From contig CAJUKB010000039.1 of assembly GCA_910587325.1 (NCBI GenBank), forward strand, positions 1 to 6,515: 6,515 bases of DNA. The letters run 5' to 3'. Of this stretch, positions 6,416 to 6,515 are shown one piece after another. How positions within the stretch are numbered: the first letter of the stretch is position 1; each line of letters opens with the position of its first letter. Source of the DNA: an uncultured Bacilli bacterium (GTDB lineage Bacteria > Bacillota_I > Bacilli_A > RF39 > UBA660). Position numbers and translations under genes: made by a program. The notes beneath the pieces are model-generated. The model was given only the letters and a program-made list of their open reading frames with translations. It did no database searches and was not told where the DNA came from.

Positions 6416-6438
6416 AGCGATAGTCCTACTTTTTTAAC

Positions 6439-6467
6439 TTGTTTTTATGAAAAGCATCTTTTATAAT
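6439..6467 (+). promoter_or_regulatory. Rightward promoter toward the right edge
   Basis: TTGTTT (6439-6444, 3 of 6 to TTGACA) and a perfect TATAAT (6462-6467) are separated by 17 bp. The predicted start is near 6474. The 40 bases after it (to 6515) show no convincing start codon with a ribosome-binding site, so the transcript's gene lies beyond the window or it is a structured RNA. In related Firmicutes the gene divergent from recU is often ypsA/gpsB or rnpB, but nothing here confirms that. Confidence 0.4.
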
Positions 6468-6515
6468 AGACATCTTGCGAAATTAAATTAAAGAGAATAA
6501 TTGTACAAAGAACAA

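Noticed and set aside
6474..6515. Beginning of rnpB or another structured RNA at the right edge
   Set aside because: The 40 visible bases do not match the start of RNase P RNA as I know it, and the rest is outside the window.

Overview
The window is an AT-rich stretch (my estimate is about 30% G+C) from a low-GC, walled member of the Bacilli. The gene content and order resemble the Bacillus subtilis neighbourhood dnaD-nth / ponA-recU, which are convergent pairs. Shine-Dalgarno sequences are strong, and GTG or TTG start codons are common. recU ends in TGA and tryptophan is read from TGG, so the standard code fits and a UGA=Trp Mycoplasma is unlikely. An exact species cannot be named from this sequence.

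Layout. Positions 1-242 hold no large gene. They carry a divergent regulatory region: two tandem, 10-bp-phased sites matching the Spo0A (0A) box, a near-consensus leftward sigma-A-type promoter whose -35 lies inside the first box, and a rightward -10 element. The rightward promoter would drive an unrecognised 152-residue helical protein (243-701). After a weak terminator-like hairpin comes a tight plus-strand operon: cca (tRNA CCA-adding enzyme), dnaD (replication restart and initiation) and nth (endonuclease III). cca and dnaD are 2 nt apart, and dnaD and nth overlap by 11 nt. A bidirectional hairpin terminator at 3081-3116 separates this operon from the convergent minus-strand operon recU-ponA (Holliday junction resolvase, then class A penicillin-binding protein). 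Positions 6258-6515 hold the recU promoter, a set of competing inverted repeats and a rightward promoter that probably serves a gene beyond the right edge.

The genes are mostly housekeeping: tRNA maturation, replication initiation, base-excision repair, recombination and chromosome segregation, and peptidoglycan synthesis. The less ordinary items are the 0A-box-like tandem in front of the unknown protein, a possible 19-residue leftward peptide, and an Asp in ponA where the second catalytic Glu of the glycosyltransferase family is expected. For hypothetical, cca, dnaD and ponA the start codons given here lie downstream of the longest open frame, because the longest-frame start falls in or before the ribosome-binding site. 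I do not see a CRISPR array, transposon, tRNA or rRNA.
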